In this document: piece by piece, positions 37,420-50,771 of the stretch
Numbering within the stretch: position 1 is the stretch's first letter
Layout: each line of letters starts with the position of its first letter
Assembly: GCA_023853785.1 (NCBI GenBank)
Contig: JAJIRX010000746.1
Location: 1-64,000 of the forward strand
Source of the DNA: Psilocybe azurescens
Lineage: Eukaryota; Basidiomycota; Agaricomycetes; Agaricales; Agrocybaceae
Reading direction: 5' to 3'
Length of the DNA stretch: 64,000 nt
Notes under the pieces: model-generated
The model's database searches: none
Told to the model about the DNA's origin: nothing
Seen by the model: only the letters and a program-made list of their open reading frames with translations
Made by a program: the position numbers and the translations under genes

Positions 37420-38070
37420 TTAGGGTCTATCGGGGTCTCCACGGTCTTCTATTTCTTTCAGGCCTTTGGTGCCTCCCCGGCTTAGTTCTGGGATCAGGTG
37501 TCATTGAAGATGTATACAAGCTAGAAGAATGAAGAGGAGACATCTTTGCAGTACATCTTATTCGCGTCATTATTTTTGTACTGTGCCAAGTATCTATTCC
37601 CCTTTAGTCATGACCTCATAGCCCAGCTATCGCTCCTCTTATCGGAGGTAAGCTTCCAGAGCGGCGCACGTTCTTCAGACTATTGTTTATTGACGCTCTG
37701 TGGAAAGGCTGGACAATTCACTATTATTCTTAGAGAATGATGCAGCGGGCTTTAGGCGCTATAGGCCTCATAGCTTTTTTTAGTCATGTATCTATTCTCC
37801 CCTAAACGAGTCAACCAGGAACTCGGGGAATCGACAAGATACTCAAAGAATGAGTGGGATTCAAATGTATAACCCTTCTGCGACCTATAATGTTACTTCG
37901 CAGTCCAGACCTTTTCTTAATCGTAAGTTTATGCATAACTACAATCGCGATTCTCACTAGTCTGATCCCCACATTGGCAGTCATTCATGTTATCTACTTC
38001 CCTGATGACTGTTTTACGTTTGTCCTTTCTTCGATATTGGAGTCATACTGATATTCAGAATGGAATAAAG
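37420..38070 (+). pseudogene. Relic of an MFS (DHA1) transporter
   Basis: Degraded fragments match the transporter at 47.9-50.0 kb. Near 37.45-37.55 kb the frames read QAFGASP, GSGVIEDVYKLEE and RGDIF, against QALGASP, GSGVIGDIYKLEERG in the intact gene. Near 37.64 kb there is a trace of PLIGG (intact: PLAGG), and near 37.88 kb LRPIMLLRSPDLFL (intact: LKPLWIMRSPNLLA). In-frame stops and missing segments are numerous. Orientation is opposite to the intact copy. Confidence 0.6.
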
Positions 38071-38624
38071 TCCTGCTGGTGCCTTTAGTATATACCATTG
38101 TACTCCATCTTTCCCATTTACTCGACATTCGTGACCTAAAATTTCGCACAGGGTGTTCGATACAACATTGGCAGAATTCTGTTTTAGTCTTGATCAGCAG
38201 GGGCCCTGTCTTCATTACCGAATAACCGTTGGGATGCTGAGGCGTCCAATTTGGTGCTAGCTTGCATGGTCTGCCGTCAGTCAATGGCTCATATAGGCTA
38301 CTGCCGATTCAATTGAAGCAGTTAATTGAAGGCGAATGCATTAAGTTTCTAGAAAACGTGAGTCTCGTCTTCGACACAGTATCGGAAATGGTACGACTAA
38401 GCTCTGTATAGGACAAGCGAGTACATGAGATTGAAAAGTACCCAAGTTCAAATATCCAAAAATCACGTATTACAAAGTACAGACAGCTTAAACATTTCCA
38501 AAAATACATATCGTACATTAAATAAATATCCAGAGAAAAGTCAAAACATAAGGACAACGGCCGCAAGAACATCGTAGTCACTTCCAACGCAGCAACTTAG
38601 CAAACACACCTTCAAGCATGCAGC
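38071..38624. other. Intergenic
   Basis: AT-rich; no supported gene. It holds the 3' flank of the C2-domain gene. Confidence 0.4.
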
Positions 38625-40248
38625 CTACGACTTGCCAGTGAAAGCGTGCTCGACACTCTTTTCTGCATTGTTAATCGTAACCGACGCATGATGACTGAGG
38701 GTTTCCTCTCCCTCCTGAGCATGTGGTTGCAGCTCCTCCTGCTGTACGCCGCGAAATTTGAGAGCATAATCTCTACACGCCTCCCGGCTCTTCTTCAACT
38801 CCTCATCCCCATGATCCAGCGCAAAGATCCTAAAGCTAGGGAAATTGTACTCCAGAAGATGTTGCAAAGCGGGGAGCATCCCTTTATCAGGAGCGTAGGT
38901 CCCCGAGTTATTATCGATCACCAGCTCCCAGTGCACCTGGTCGTCCTGGACATCGTCCGAGAAGCGATCCCACCCTCCCTCCGGACGCGGGTGGAATTCT
39001 CCGCTATAGCGCACCGTCTCAGCGCAGTTCGAGTGCAGCGCATGTTTACTCGCAAAGTCAACGAAGAAAGCGGCACCCGTCTCCGAGAACCGGAACGAGT
39101 CGTCCTCGGAGGAGATGATGTATGTGTACACGGCTGGCTTCACGCGGTGGGACTGGGGTGCGTTTGCACCTGGGCGGCTCGCGCCTCCGTGCAGGAGTTG
39201 TATAATCCCGGCGTCGTCGTCTATAACGCCGAAGCCGTTCCCCGCAGTGCGCGCGTACAGCATGCGGTGGCCGGCCTGGATCCCACTGCGCACGGCAACG
39301 CTGGTAGGTCCCTGGAAGATGCTCTGCGCGGCTTTGTAGTCCTTGTTCCAAGGTTGATGGACGTCTCCAAAGAAGAGGGGGATGCCTCTGAGATACATCT
39401 TCCATGTGGAGTAGAGACGTGCATCGCCATCTAGGTTGGTGAGCTTGCCCACTGTCGGTGAATAATGGCGCGAGAAACGGATAGGCCCGTCGAAGAGGTA
39501 GGGATATTGGAATGGTTCTTCATCGGCGGCTGGTTTGCTGTCAATCTGACGAAATGCAGGGTGAGTGTGAAACATCAACAAAAACCTGCAATATAAGTGA
39601 ACCATTTACTTTGACCCAAAATTCCCCTCTCGAACGCCTGAAAAGTGGCCCAGTAATCTCAAGCTCCTTCGCACCTCCGTTGACACTCGTCTTCGTCTTG
39701 CCAATATAATCATCAGTCATCGAGCCCTCGTCCTTGTCCATGACCTTAATCTCCAAGTCGGCAATAGCTGGAACATTCTTCACGCGCCATACCTCGTTCC
39801 ATACAGGCGCCAGGGTGTTCTGCTTGACTGTAGACCTAGACAGCACAGTGGAACGTCATAAGAACGCTCAGCAAAGGCAAGAAAGAGGCAAAACGGACGC
39901 ACACGAATGACATCTTATCGTCCAGCTTGGCGATGAAATACGGATCGGCAGATCCCACCATATCCATCTTGGGAAGCCCCGAGGCACCAATAAACTGCAC
40001 ACAAAGATCCACGCAGTCACTATTAGTTCTCCTCCAAGTTTCTAATAGCCCACAGCATAACAGAAACCTAACAAATGATTCACCTGGATCTGCAAATCCA
40101 CATACGGAATTGCCAGGCCATGCTCAGCCATCTTCTTCGTCAGCGTTTCCTTCTTGCTCTGCGCGCCGTCTTTCACATTATGCACCGCCGTGCCAATCTT
40201 CTCCACCATCTGCGTGACGCTGAGAGGGTTGCGTAGTCCGCCTGGCAT
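38625..40248 (-). CDS. C2-domain protein
   Basis: Starts MPGGLRNPLSVTQMVEK at 40248, ends SVEHAFTGKS at 38625. The N-terminal half is a C2 domain: ASGLPKMDMVGSADPYFIAK, NTLAPVWNEVWRV, LEIKVMDKDEGSMTDDYIGK. The Asp residues DMVGSADPY and MDKDEGSMTDD fit a calcium-binding, phospholipid-binding C2. The C-terminal part (about 320 residues) has LYSTWKMYLRGIPLFFGD and FHPRPEGGWDRFSDDVQDDQ; I know no function for it. Three introns in the first third. Likely a cytosolic protein recruited to membranes. No frame slip seen in the long last exon. Confidence 0.85.
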
Positions 40249-40310
40249 CGTTGGGTGTCGCTGGAGTATTAAGTCTGACGGTGGTTTGGAGTAGAGGTGA
40301 TGAAGCTCCG

Positions 40311-40320
40311 TATTTATAGA
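40311..40320 (-). promoter_or_regulatory. TATA-like box
   Basis: TCTATAAATA on the minus strand, about 65 bp upstream of the start codon at 40248. Confidence 0.5.
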
Positions 40321-40329
40321 CAGCCCCTG

Positions 40330-41457
40330 TCGTCACAGTCCATTTTGAGTGTCGACAGATAATAGTCCATTTTATCGTCCGGTTGCGGGTAGTTGCCGGG
40401 ATATGCGGATTAATGGACGATTCGCACTACGAGTAGCTTAGACTGATCTCGGCGCATGAGTAAGGACGAACACAAGGCGTATAAGAGATTCCAAGAAACC
40501 AGAGCAATCATCTCAAGCTCCGCCGAACGAAAGCAAAACTGATACAAATCATCGGAGATAAAGACACAGGTCAGAGTATAGAATGAATAGGTAATAGGTA
40601 TCGCATGAAATAATAACTAAGTAAAAGTAAAAGAAAGTGTTCGGGGCGGATTAACGTTATAAGAAACATGTCAGGCAACGCCGCATGGGCCGAGGCAAGA
40701 GAAGAGAAGAAAAAGAAAAACTCGAGAAGATGTTTCGTAAATCACAGAGGAAAACGACTTGAAGCACAGGTCGAAACTGAGAGAAAAATATATAGCTACA
40801 GCAGGGGTAAGGTAAAGAAAACTGTAAAGAAATAGAACCAGCAAACGGACTCAGAAATGAATGAAGATTGCAAGTAAGCACTCATTGAAGAAAAAACTCG
40901 TGTTTGCCGAAGAGATCGGAAATTGATATCGCATCTTGAAGGACACGACAGATTCCAGAAAAAGGCGAGAGGACAGGAAAAAGAAGTCGAAAGGGAGAAA
41001 CTTCGTTCGTACATACGCGATGCTATCAGATAACGATTAAATTCGTGTGATATATATGAGAAAGAAAAACAAAAAAGCCAGAAAAGAATGGAAAACCAGA
41101 TATCCAACTCCCTGAATCTTGGGGGACCTTTCCACAAAACAAACGAACGATGAGTAGTACGTTAAACAAAAGTAGAGAGGATAGTAGGAATGAATGGGAT
41201 GGATGATGGTGATGACATTCAATCCGACTAAAGAGAAGAGACGAAGCCTGCGGGAATGATGAGGAGAGAGAAAAAGGCAAAGGCTTCCTTGAGGATGAGG
41301 TGGTAGTGGTACATTCATTTTCTTCCTAGTGAAGGGCGGCGACAAACAGCTACACAGCGGGATGTAAAGCTGAAGCTTCAGAAGGAAAAAACATCAGCGA
41401 GCCATTCCATTCCAGACGTAAAAGCAAAGAAACAAACCTGTATCGTGTACATCGCGG
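40330..41457. other. Intergenic, purine-rich on the plus strand
   Basis: Very A/G-rich on the plus strand from 40.55 to 41.3 kb. Only spurious hydrophobic frames arise from it. Probably the 3' UTR and flank of the Ser-rich gene. Confidence 0.45.
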
Positions 41458-43927
41458 TTAGGTTTGGTCGTGCTCCTTTCCGCAGGTCTGGATCGGCAGC
41501 GGCAGCGGCTCGAGCTCCGTCAAGTAACTGTAGCTCAACGGAGACTCACAAAATCCAAACGGCGTCAAGGGCGACAGACATTGGTCTTGGTCTTCCTCCT
41601 CTAGCACATCATCGTCGCTCTGCGGCAGGGTTACTTGGCGCAGAGGCGAGCGGGGCGTAGGGCTCGCACCGCTGCCGAACTGGGCAGCGGCAGCGGCTGT
41701 CGGCAGCGAACCCGTCCGGCTGCTGCGGGCCGCAGCATGATGGGAATTCCGCTTTGGTGATTCCTGCTGGCGATGGAAGACCATATTGGCGACTAGTTGA
41801 GCCATGCTCGTGATTTGGCCTTTGATGACAACGACGACGACGATCTTCTAGGCGGGGAGCGTTGAGGAGACGGAGAACTAAGCGCACAACTCGGCGATAC
41901 CGAAGTTGATGTTGAACTGGGACACGGAAAAGAAGCAGATCGACGGGGCAGAGCGCCGCAGCAGCGTCGACATCGACCGAAGGCTGCTGCAAAGAGACCT
42001 GGTGCACGGGGCCGTAGTCAGATTCAGGCTTTTTCTCGTCCAACCTCAGCTTCAACCTCAACAGCGCCGACAACTCGCGACACCGCTCCCGCTCCCAGCT
42101 CTCACTCTTCGCTGTCTTCAGCCTCATCTCATACAACTTCTGCGCCTCCTCGCTCTGCCCCTCGGGGGCGAGCTCCGCGAGCGTCGCCGGGTCGAGGTCG
42201 AGGTTTTCCGGGGACGGTGAGCGCGGTGCCGGCGGGAAGAGATCACTCGCAAATGAGCCGTTGAGCCCGAGCCCGAGGCGCGACGAGGTGGGGCCCCAGA
42301 TGAGCAGGCTCCCACGAGGTTGTGAGCTCGGCACGGTGATCGTTGGGTCCGGAACGTAGTTCTTCGATGCCAATTCCCTCGGTATCAGGTCGTCGTCGGT
42401 CTCTGCACCGGGGAGGCTGAGCCATTGCGTGCGCTGGGGTGGTACCCCCTGCGGCGACGGTTCAGCGGAGGCAGCGCTAGGTGTGGATGTGTCGGCGGCG
42501 GGGGCAGAAGGGTGAGAGGTTGCAGTGAAGGATCCGGGACATTGAAGACCGGATGAGTCGTCGTCTAGCGTGGGCAGCTCCTTCGAGCGGCGGCGAGATG
42601 GTGAGCATGGTAGTAACGCGTCGTCAAGCTCGTAAAACGAGCTGAAAGAACGGGGATGAGCTGTCGATGATGTGGACGCTCCTCCTCCCCGTTCAGAGGG
42701 GGTACTAAATAATTCGGCTGAAAAATGGTCAATCGTTGAAAACGACGGACACAATGATAACGGAGACGGCGGTGGTGGATCTCCGATCTGCGGTGCAGAT
42801 GGTGGTGATTGTGGTGGCTCATGCGGTGATGTGATGATAGGATTGTACAAATGCTCGTAATGCGAAGGGTATTGTTCTAGGGGTGGTATAAGTCGGTTAC
42901 AGGCGACTGCGTCGATGATGGTGATGCATGAGGGAAATAAAGGTCGTCGTCAACATCGTCGAGGTACTCTTCCGAGTCTGTAAACTGGCGGAGATCTGAA
43001 TCGGGATAAGGCGGCGATAACGATGACGTCGAAGAAGAAAGGACGCTTTCATCATCCAAGTCGGTGTCCACTGACTCTGGACTGGTCACCCATTCATGGC
43101 CAATATCCAGCAACGACGGGTACGGGCATCTTTCTGGACTCGTTTCATCGTCATCAGAACGCATGGAAGCTCCGCGTTCCTTCTGGCCTAATTTCCGAGG
43201 CAGTTGCATGCTCGAGATATATATTTCGTGGTGAAGAGGGTCTTCGGATAGTGGGATGCTCTGCCAATCCTGGAAAAATGACAAGGGCGAGAGAGGGCCT
43301 CCTGCCGTAATAGGAGGGAGGTGGTCCATATAATCTGTGTCAGGATCGGCGGGGGCAGATCCTTAGTCAACATGGACTTCACTGCTGGTGGCAAGGTAGG
43401 AAGTTGTGGGTTGACCTCCACGTGGTCGTCATCGAGCAATGAAGAGTCCAGGGTGCCCTCATACTGGACGTAAGGGGCTGCGCCTCATTGAGATGTCGTT
43501 CGCTGCACACGAACAGCGTGACAAAGGGCTGGGATTGCTTTTTGACGCCAATTAGACCCATAAGTGGAAATGGAAGTGGAAGACGATGCATAGTCCGAAA
43601 CGCCATAATGTTCATAAAAGAGTTCGTTTGGCCGTTCGTAACCCGAGAAACGGCCCTCCTGGGGATCCTCAAGCCAAGTCCCGATGCATTGCAAGAGGAG
43701 TTGGATGGGCGGCTTATTAGGGATATCGGAGGTAAGTCCATAGAATGGCCTATAGAGGTCATAGCAATACGCATACCTGTGGAGATTGGATAAAATGTGT
43801 TAGCCACGGTAAGGTCATGACGTTGAATGGAAAATGCAACGATATGGGATTGGAAGTCGACATCACTCACGTTGATGGTCACCCAGTCAGTATTCATCCA
43901 TAATTCAAGAAAAAGATACAATCGCAT
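41458..43927 (-). CDS. Ser/Pro-rich acidic protein of unknown function
   Basis: Best model runs from MRLYLFLELWMNTDW (43927), one intron, then LLLQCIGTWLEDPQEGRFSG, a long Ser/Pro/Asp-rich region, a conserved-looking helix LYEMRLKTAKSESWERERC with ELSALLRLKLRLDEK, a serine stretch, MAQLVANMVFHRQQ, and the end LPLPIQTCGKEHDQT at 41458. Six one-base slips must be allowed, all losses in runs: 43539..43543, 43474..43477, 43361..43362, 42880..42883, 41945..41948 and 41821..41823. With these the fragments read on without gaps. No known domain; many phosphorylatable Ser/Thr next to acidic residues. The exact start is uncertain. Confidence 0.65.
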
Positions 43928-46900
43928 GTAAATCGGAGGACAAGAGAGCGTCGATGAGCCCGTGGATGTTGTGAGCAGAAAGGAAACGTTTCGAACTTAA
44001 GCCAGATCGCAGTCCGCCAATCGAACGGGCCACATGTTTGCAAATTATTATGTAATTATCTCAAAACTCACGGACTTCGGACACCCCGCCTGCCTCGAGG
44101 CAATTGAGGCAGGGCTCGTGTTTTGATTTTCAATCCAGCCACTTCTTTTTCCTATTCCAGCATCCTGCACTCCACATCCTCTTAACAAGGCTACTATCAT
44201 AGGCAGAATAGGGCATTCATCAAAAATGTCTCTTGTTAAACATATGTGCTCTAGTACAGCCAAGCTCAGTGCCAACACTGCTTTCCACCGACTCCAATAA
44301 TAGCCAAACTCCGAGACCCTTCTTATTTCCCACCGAAATGTTCTTGGGTGAGCCTGCACCCAGCGTCATGTTCTCTGCCAACGATGTAACGGCTTATCAC
44401 CATCGGGAGAAAAATGCGGCCATGAATTTAGCGGAGGTATCATGGCACTTCCTTCTACCATCCCATCATGATTACCAACCAAGAATCTAAGCCAGCCAGA
44501 ATGCTCCAGAATCGTAATGCGGCTCGTTATATATAATTATGGAGGGACATCGCGGCTCGGCGACGTCTGGCGACACTGGGTATCTGATCCATCATGATGC
44601 ATAGTGGGAGCTCCGAGTCTTTTACGCTTATAGTGCTTACTTGCACTCTCCTTATACCTATTCAGGACAGTGCTCAGGGCATGAAACCCGGACAGCCTCT
44701 GTGCATACCTATACGAGGCACGCGCGGCGCGCCCATCCCCCTCCAAACGCATCACATCTCGCAGCGGCAGCGCGCAGTGGAGTCAACGACGCGTTTACCG
44801 ACCACGGCTCATTGCGATTTTCCAGAATTGTCGGAAATTTGTCGTTTATGGCACCTCCTTCTGCGGTCCCACACCATTCCAATACATACATACATACATA
44901 CCTGCCGTCAACCCGCCCATAGTTTTTGTATCTTTTATAGATATAACATAATAAATACCTGGTACCGCCCCCTGGAGACAAGTCAGGCATAACACACACC
45001 GTCCTCGAGCCTCGAGGGCCTCGGCACCTCGCCAGAACTTCTCAGAAGTGTAGCGCGGTAGGCACTTGATCATTGATGGACAATCTTGCACGCAACTCGG
45101 ACGATGCCTCAAGCTCCAGCCGAGACAACTACAGCCTCAGGAAGCTTCAGGACCGGTGCCGGCAATAATATGGAAGGAGCTGCCAGCCACGTTCGCCGCA
45201 CGCCGTCTTCGAAGAATCGAAAATCAATCACATCCTTGCACGGCGAGCGCTTCGTGGCTCCACAAACATGGCTTTGTGTGCCTTAAGGCTCCAACCAAGG
45301 CCCAACCGCTACATTAAAACCTCAAGGAAAGTCAAAAACAAAAATGGCTTGCATCTATCTGATACATATGTGATATGATTTGATATGATCTACCGACTCT
45401 ATTTCACGCGTACTTGCTTGAGTAATTCTGGTATATTTAAAACATGAACCCGTTTGCCTGCCTCAATGCAGTTAGGCTGGCTGAGTGGGCCACTGGCCAG
45501 GGTTTAATTAATTGCTTGCACTCACACAATGCCTGCTCAGTGTTGTCTTGTGATCGGTTCTTTGCTTACACGGTAGTTACACTCCGCCGCCGCATAGCTA
45601 CGTATGCCGAAGATCTATCAGAATCAGAATTCATATACGTGACATGGCGTGGCCCTGAAGCAGTTTTCGCTGATCATTTCAGGCATCAAAACGAGTGGGT
45701 AAGCGCCTAGTAGCGTTCGATTCGGTCAACGTCCAGCTCTGAGTGTCCTCGCAAGTACTCATGTCCTATGTCTTCAGTGAAAAAATCAAACACCAGTTCA
45801 TAACTTAAATAGGATACACCCCGGTAGTGATACCATCATAGTCTTTCCAGAGTATGATGTCGAGATAACTTATACCCATGGACACCCAAGTCCGAGTACA
45901 GTCCACCATCATTCTCCCTCATATAAGTACCCACTATAGCCTACTACAGCCTACAAGAGCTACCCACAGTAGCACACAAATATACATGATATCCGGTTCT
46001 ATTTTTATTACCACTATCATCAGAAGTATCTCATAAGATAAAGAAAAAGAAAAACGACCGCCACTTTTGAACCCCATTTCCAGTGGCAAGCGTAGCCTGA
46101 GCCCGTGTTCCGATTCCGAGCATGACCAACTTCAGGCTTCGGAGTAACGATAAGATGCCGGCTAAAACATACTTGCCTACATATAGCTGATCGATTAGAT
46201 TCCCTTAATAAAAGCAATAGGGTTTCTACGTATAAGCTCCTGTGGCCTGGCATCGAGCTCGAGCGAGTTCATCTCCGAATTTTGAAATTAACTCAACTTT
46301 AATATATGATTCAAACATTCCGTCCGCCCGTCCGTCCGACGTCTAGCATGGCGCACGTTTACGATACACCTCTCTTTCCTTCGACGATCGACACCGGTGT
46401 AAGTAAGTAATTAAAGCCCATCCGTACCATACATACCCCAGCGTCCCCGAAAGCCCGGAAACGCCACCCAGTAAATTGCGGATCTATCGGTCCGTTCTGA
46501 CTAATAGCAATTCAACGTACTGACGACTAACTCTCAAAATATTCACCCCAAAAACACATCCAAAGCCACCGGCTGACGCATCAAAGCTGAGGGACCTCTG
46601 AATGATAATCAATTCTATGTCACTCACCCGCTGTCCAGTGGACTGTGGATTGTAGATTGTGGACCAGAGGGACTTCGAGGCTTCTTGAATGTGAGTCTAT
46701 CATCATGATGTAGTGTGTAAATGTATATATTCAAGTCCTGCTTCTATACTCCCACTGTAATGGCATCATTTACTTCCGTTTCCTTTCCTTCAGAGTAGGT
46801 CCATTATCCTGGACTACAATGAACGGGGACGAGTCACAGTAACGCCCGGACGACAGAACAGGACAGAATAGGATAAATAAGAGTATCAGGGGTCGGGTTA

Positions 46901-47916
46901 AGGACTGCCACCCTTTAAACTTGAAAACTTGACTTGCTCTAAGTCTGTAAGAGTTGCCCATTGGAATTTGAATGACTTCATTGAACCAAGCACCCTTTCA
47001 ACAAGTTATCGATTTAATTGAAAACTTCACGGTCCTTGATTGGCGGACATACATATCTGGCAGGGCCTCAGGGCCTCATCCCTCTTCATCCTCGCCCACG
47101 TCCACGTCCACTCTCTTGTGCCCCTTGCTTCTTTGGTTAGACGATTGGAGGATTTGATAATGGGACGTAGTATAGTGGGACGTCATCGTAGGAAAAAGGG
47201 CTCGGTGGGAGTGTAATTTATCCAGTCAGTGCTCTGACGCTCCTTGGAGCCTAGTCTGTGGAATGGGCTGCAGCTCAAATGCGTTGTATGCGCTGACGAT
47301 GACATGATGCATCCATCCAGCACGCCACCGTGTGCGACATCGGTGGATCATCCGAGTCTGAGTCCGAGTCCCGATGAGATTTCCATTCCCATCAACTTGG
47401 TCATTCTTCATGCATGAACATTTTCGAAGGAGAATCCCACAACAGGCTTCAAAAACCCATTTGGAGATTTACAGTAAATCAAAATCTGTGATTAGCCAGC
47501 TCTTCCATTGTTCCTTCATTGACCATGACCATGATCATGATCGAAATAGTTCAGGTGACGAGTAAATACTAGAAGAGGGAGGATCTTCTGGTTACATGAA
47601 TGCAATTCTTCTCGGGTGCTCTACCTGTACATGAAAAGTAAGTACAAGAAAATGGAAGATCGTCTGTTTAAACGATTGTAAATGTTTTCGGGTACTCTAC
47701 CGAATGATTCTTCCGCTGCGCTGCGCTAGCCCATCAAAAGCTGTAGCTGCCAGTCTCAAATTTTATGTACGAGCTCCGCGCTCGATCAATTGTTATCCGC
47801 CGTAGAAAATCCTACATCAACCACCGCGCGCAAGCGATCTCCGTAACGTATCGTCCCCCACAGCAGACTGAGTAAAAACAATTAGCTAAATTCTCCGAGA
47901 ATCAAATAATGCTTGC
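43928..47916. other. Gene-poor region
   Basis: About 4 kb with only short frames and no domain I recognise. Contains a small CATA repeat near 44880..44900 and TAC/CCACT-rich simple sequence near 45.93 kb. Confidence 0.45.
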
Positions 47917-50000
47917 TTACATGAATCCTATCCACGCCAGAACCGCCGCGACCGCATTAGTTACGACCACGCCGTACGCATCGATCATGGGAAGAATGCC
48001 GGCAACGGCTAATGCCATTGCGATTGAGCGGAAGCCACTGCAAATTTGGGATATGAGAATGATATTAAATGGCAGAGCGATATTAGAGCTTAATTCCTAT
48101 AGTAGATAGGGGTCCGAGTGGAAGTTTGGGAGGAAGGAAAGAACGTACTTGCCAGCTGCGCTCGCTTCAGCGCTTCGAGAGTGCATTAAATCTACAATGT
48201 ATGCCGCCGATGGACTCAGTACGAAATCGACCTAGGTAATGCGAAGAGCATGAAAGAAAACGCGATATCAGTTAGTCAAGAATTCAGACCCTGTTGAGCT
48301 TGGACTGGACTAATAAAGTGCTGGAAATGAATTGGACTCACACCAAGTCCGTTGAAGAATAGACATATAAGATTTAACACCAGTCCCACCCTTCCTGGAA
48401 CATATTCTGTTAATAGTCCAGAACCCAGGACTGATAACGGGATGAAGATAAGAGCGCCAATTAGTGTCGCTCGCAGTCTATCCTCCGGGTACCACACCCC
48501 GCCTCGCGATTTCCTATAGTAAATAACAACCTTGTCAGAGATGGTGCCAGCCAGAGGGGCTCCGACTAGACTGAAAATGAATACGTGGATTTCCTTGATG
48601 AAGGAGATCAGACTTGCTCATGTTCCCAATACCGCATGGTAGGAAGCAGGCACCGATGAGAGCTTCGTTGGTGATGTTGTATTTTGCACCCTGCGAGGAT
48701 GATCAGTACCCTGGCAGCTTAGGGAAGCCTATATGCCTACGATGGTGTATGCAATCGGGACGAGCAGCACTAATAAGTGACGGGCGACCGATTAGCGCCT
48801 CCCCCTTTAGTAAGTACGTTGATTTCGTACCATAGTCCGTTAACAAGGTAAACATCCCTGCCGTAGTCTAAGCTACCTTCTATCAGCAAGACCATGGAGA
48901 AAACCGTTAGAGGAAGCGACAACGCACAACAGCCAGCAAGTTTGGACTTCTCATTATCCACAGAGGTTTAAGGGGATTGATCAAAATCGGCCTCCATGTC
49001 GGAAGCGAAGTGGGATCGGCCTTGTCCACCCCTCGCTCGCCAGGGTGATACGTTTCAGGGAATATAAATAGAGCAACGAAGAAGACCAGGAGGCCACACA
49101 ACCCAAGCCACATCTGCATGATACGCCACGAGAAGTAGTGCGCTGCGACGCCTAGAGAGGTTACAAACGGATCATATGAATTAATATCCACTGGGATGCT
49201 ATCAGATATCGTGTTCGTACCTCCAGCGAGGGGCGCTAATGCGGGACCTAATAGTACGGCCTATACCGAAATAAAAATAAACTACATTGTAAATGGCATG
49301 GTCCTGAGTCTTCCAAGATATTGAACTCACCGCGAAGAAAATACCCATAGCTTGCCCTCGTTCTTCAAGCTTATAAATATCCCCAATGACGCCTGACCCG
49401 ACAGCCAATCCTGGAGATGCACCAAGTGCTTGAACGATTCTCCATACCATGAGTTGTGGTATATTTTGCGCCGAAGCAACTCCCATGGATCCTATGAAAA
49501 GGAGGGGTGTTCCGACGAGGTATACGGGTTTTCTGCCATCTGAATCCAAGTATCAGTCACCTGAGAGATACAGTTATGACTCGGGTTCGTCTTACAGAAA
49601 GCCGAGTATGTTGCACCCAGGAGAGAGCCTAAAGATGAGGCCAATATTGACAAACTCACAGCCCAACTGGAAATATGGTTCGACATTCAGGAAACCAAAA
49701 TTTTACGTGACAACTCACCTGACCACAATCCCATTCGAATTCAGGTCTTTTGCGATTTGTGGGATGGAAGGAACGAATGTCCCCGAGACAAACACTGGTA
49801 CAAATAAGTTGTTGGTGTCCCGCAAGCTTCATAAAAAAATTATGGTCTGGAGAAGACGTACGAGGCAGAAGACCCGTAATGGAGACAATTGCAAGAATTA
49901 CCCGCTTTTGGGCTGGTTTGAAACGAAGGTACACTTCCTCATGCTTGATCTTGACGAGCAAAGGAGTTGCCTCAGAGTCATTACCAGTATTCTGCGTCAT
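47917..50000 (-). CDS. MFS transporter, DHA1 (drug:H+ antiporter) type
   Basis: Start MTQNTGNDSEATPLL at 50000; ends AVLAWIGFM at 47917. Landmarks: LASSLGSLLGATYSAF; DSDGRKPVYLVGTPLLFIG (motif A); VWRIVQALGASPGLAVGSGV then IGDIYKLEERGQAMG (motif C region); LLGPALAPLAGG; SWRIMQMWLGLCGLLVFFVA; FPETYHPGERG; SLPLTVFSMVLLI; TLLTDYVLLVPIAYTI; VGAPLAGTISDKVV; SPSAAYIVDLMHSRSAEASA; GFRSIAMALAVAGILP. Twelve membrane segments are plausible. About eleven introns. One base appears missing near 48925. Subfamily resembles yeast Qdr/Dtr-type exporters; the substrate is unknown. A decayed relative lies at 37.4-38.1 kb. Confidence 0.88.
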
Positions 50001-50771
50001 TCCTTTGACTTTCACGCGTACTGGAGGGATCCAAGTGAAGAGTCTTGAAAATCCACCAAAGGTATACAAGGAAGAAATCAATGAGTCACAAAATCAGCAT
50101 TCGTTTACTTATAAGTGCCTTAGCGGCCTGTCAGAATTTGGCCAGATTGTGACGATAAATTGCGAATGATTGATACTCGATCAAATCGAGTCATCTCTAT
50201 TTACGGCATTCCAATTTCCGGGATCTGAAGACGCTGACCGGATGTCAGTACTTTGAAGCCAATCTCCGTATGACCCGTATGTGTCGGTCTTATATTGGCT
50301 TAGAAAACGACCAATTGTACTCAGTACTTGACTTCAGTTTATTCCAATAATTGCAACGTTATGCCAAAGCGAACGTGTACCACACTAGTGCAGAGCATCT
50401 CCTCGGAGGATACTATCAATAGCATTTATGACAAGGGCTTCTAGGCTGCACAGAATGCTCATTGTCAAATCTCCTTGAATCATCATACAGTTGCCATTTA
50501 CTATTTTAAAGGCTCATAGTCAGTATTGGAAGCCTATCAACAAGCTCGAAAAACTGAGGCTTGTGCAAACTTGAACCCGCTGTACCTGTTATGATTTATA
50601 TAACAATTGGTGTATTGATCCGTGAATACACGCTTAAGACGTATCAAGTACTTAGATAAGAATATAATCTAACTTAAGCAAGGCGACTAGTATCGCAGCA
50701 GGTATCCTTAGAACTACGAAATATATCGAGTAATACGAATAAGGGTGATTCAGCAGTAAGAGAAAGACTTC
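50001..50771. other. Intergenic
   Basis: AT-rich, no gene seen. Confidence 0.45.

Noticed and set aside
38646..39434. Plus-strand frame of 262 codons
   Set aside because: It is the antisense shadow of the long last exon of the C2-domain gene, whose minus-strand protein is far more convincing.
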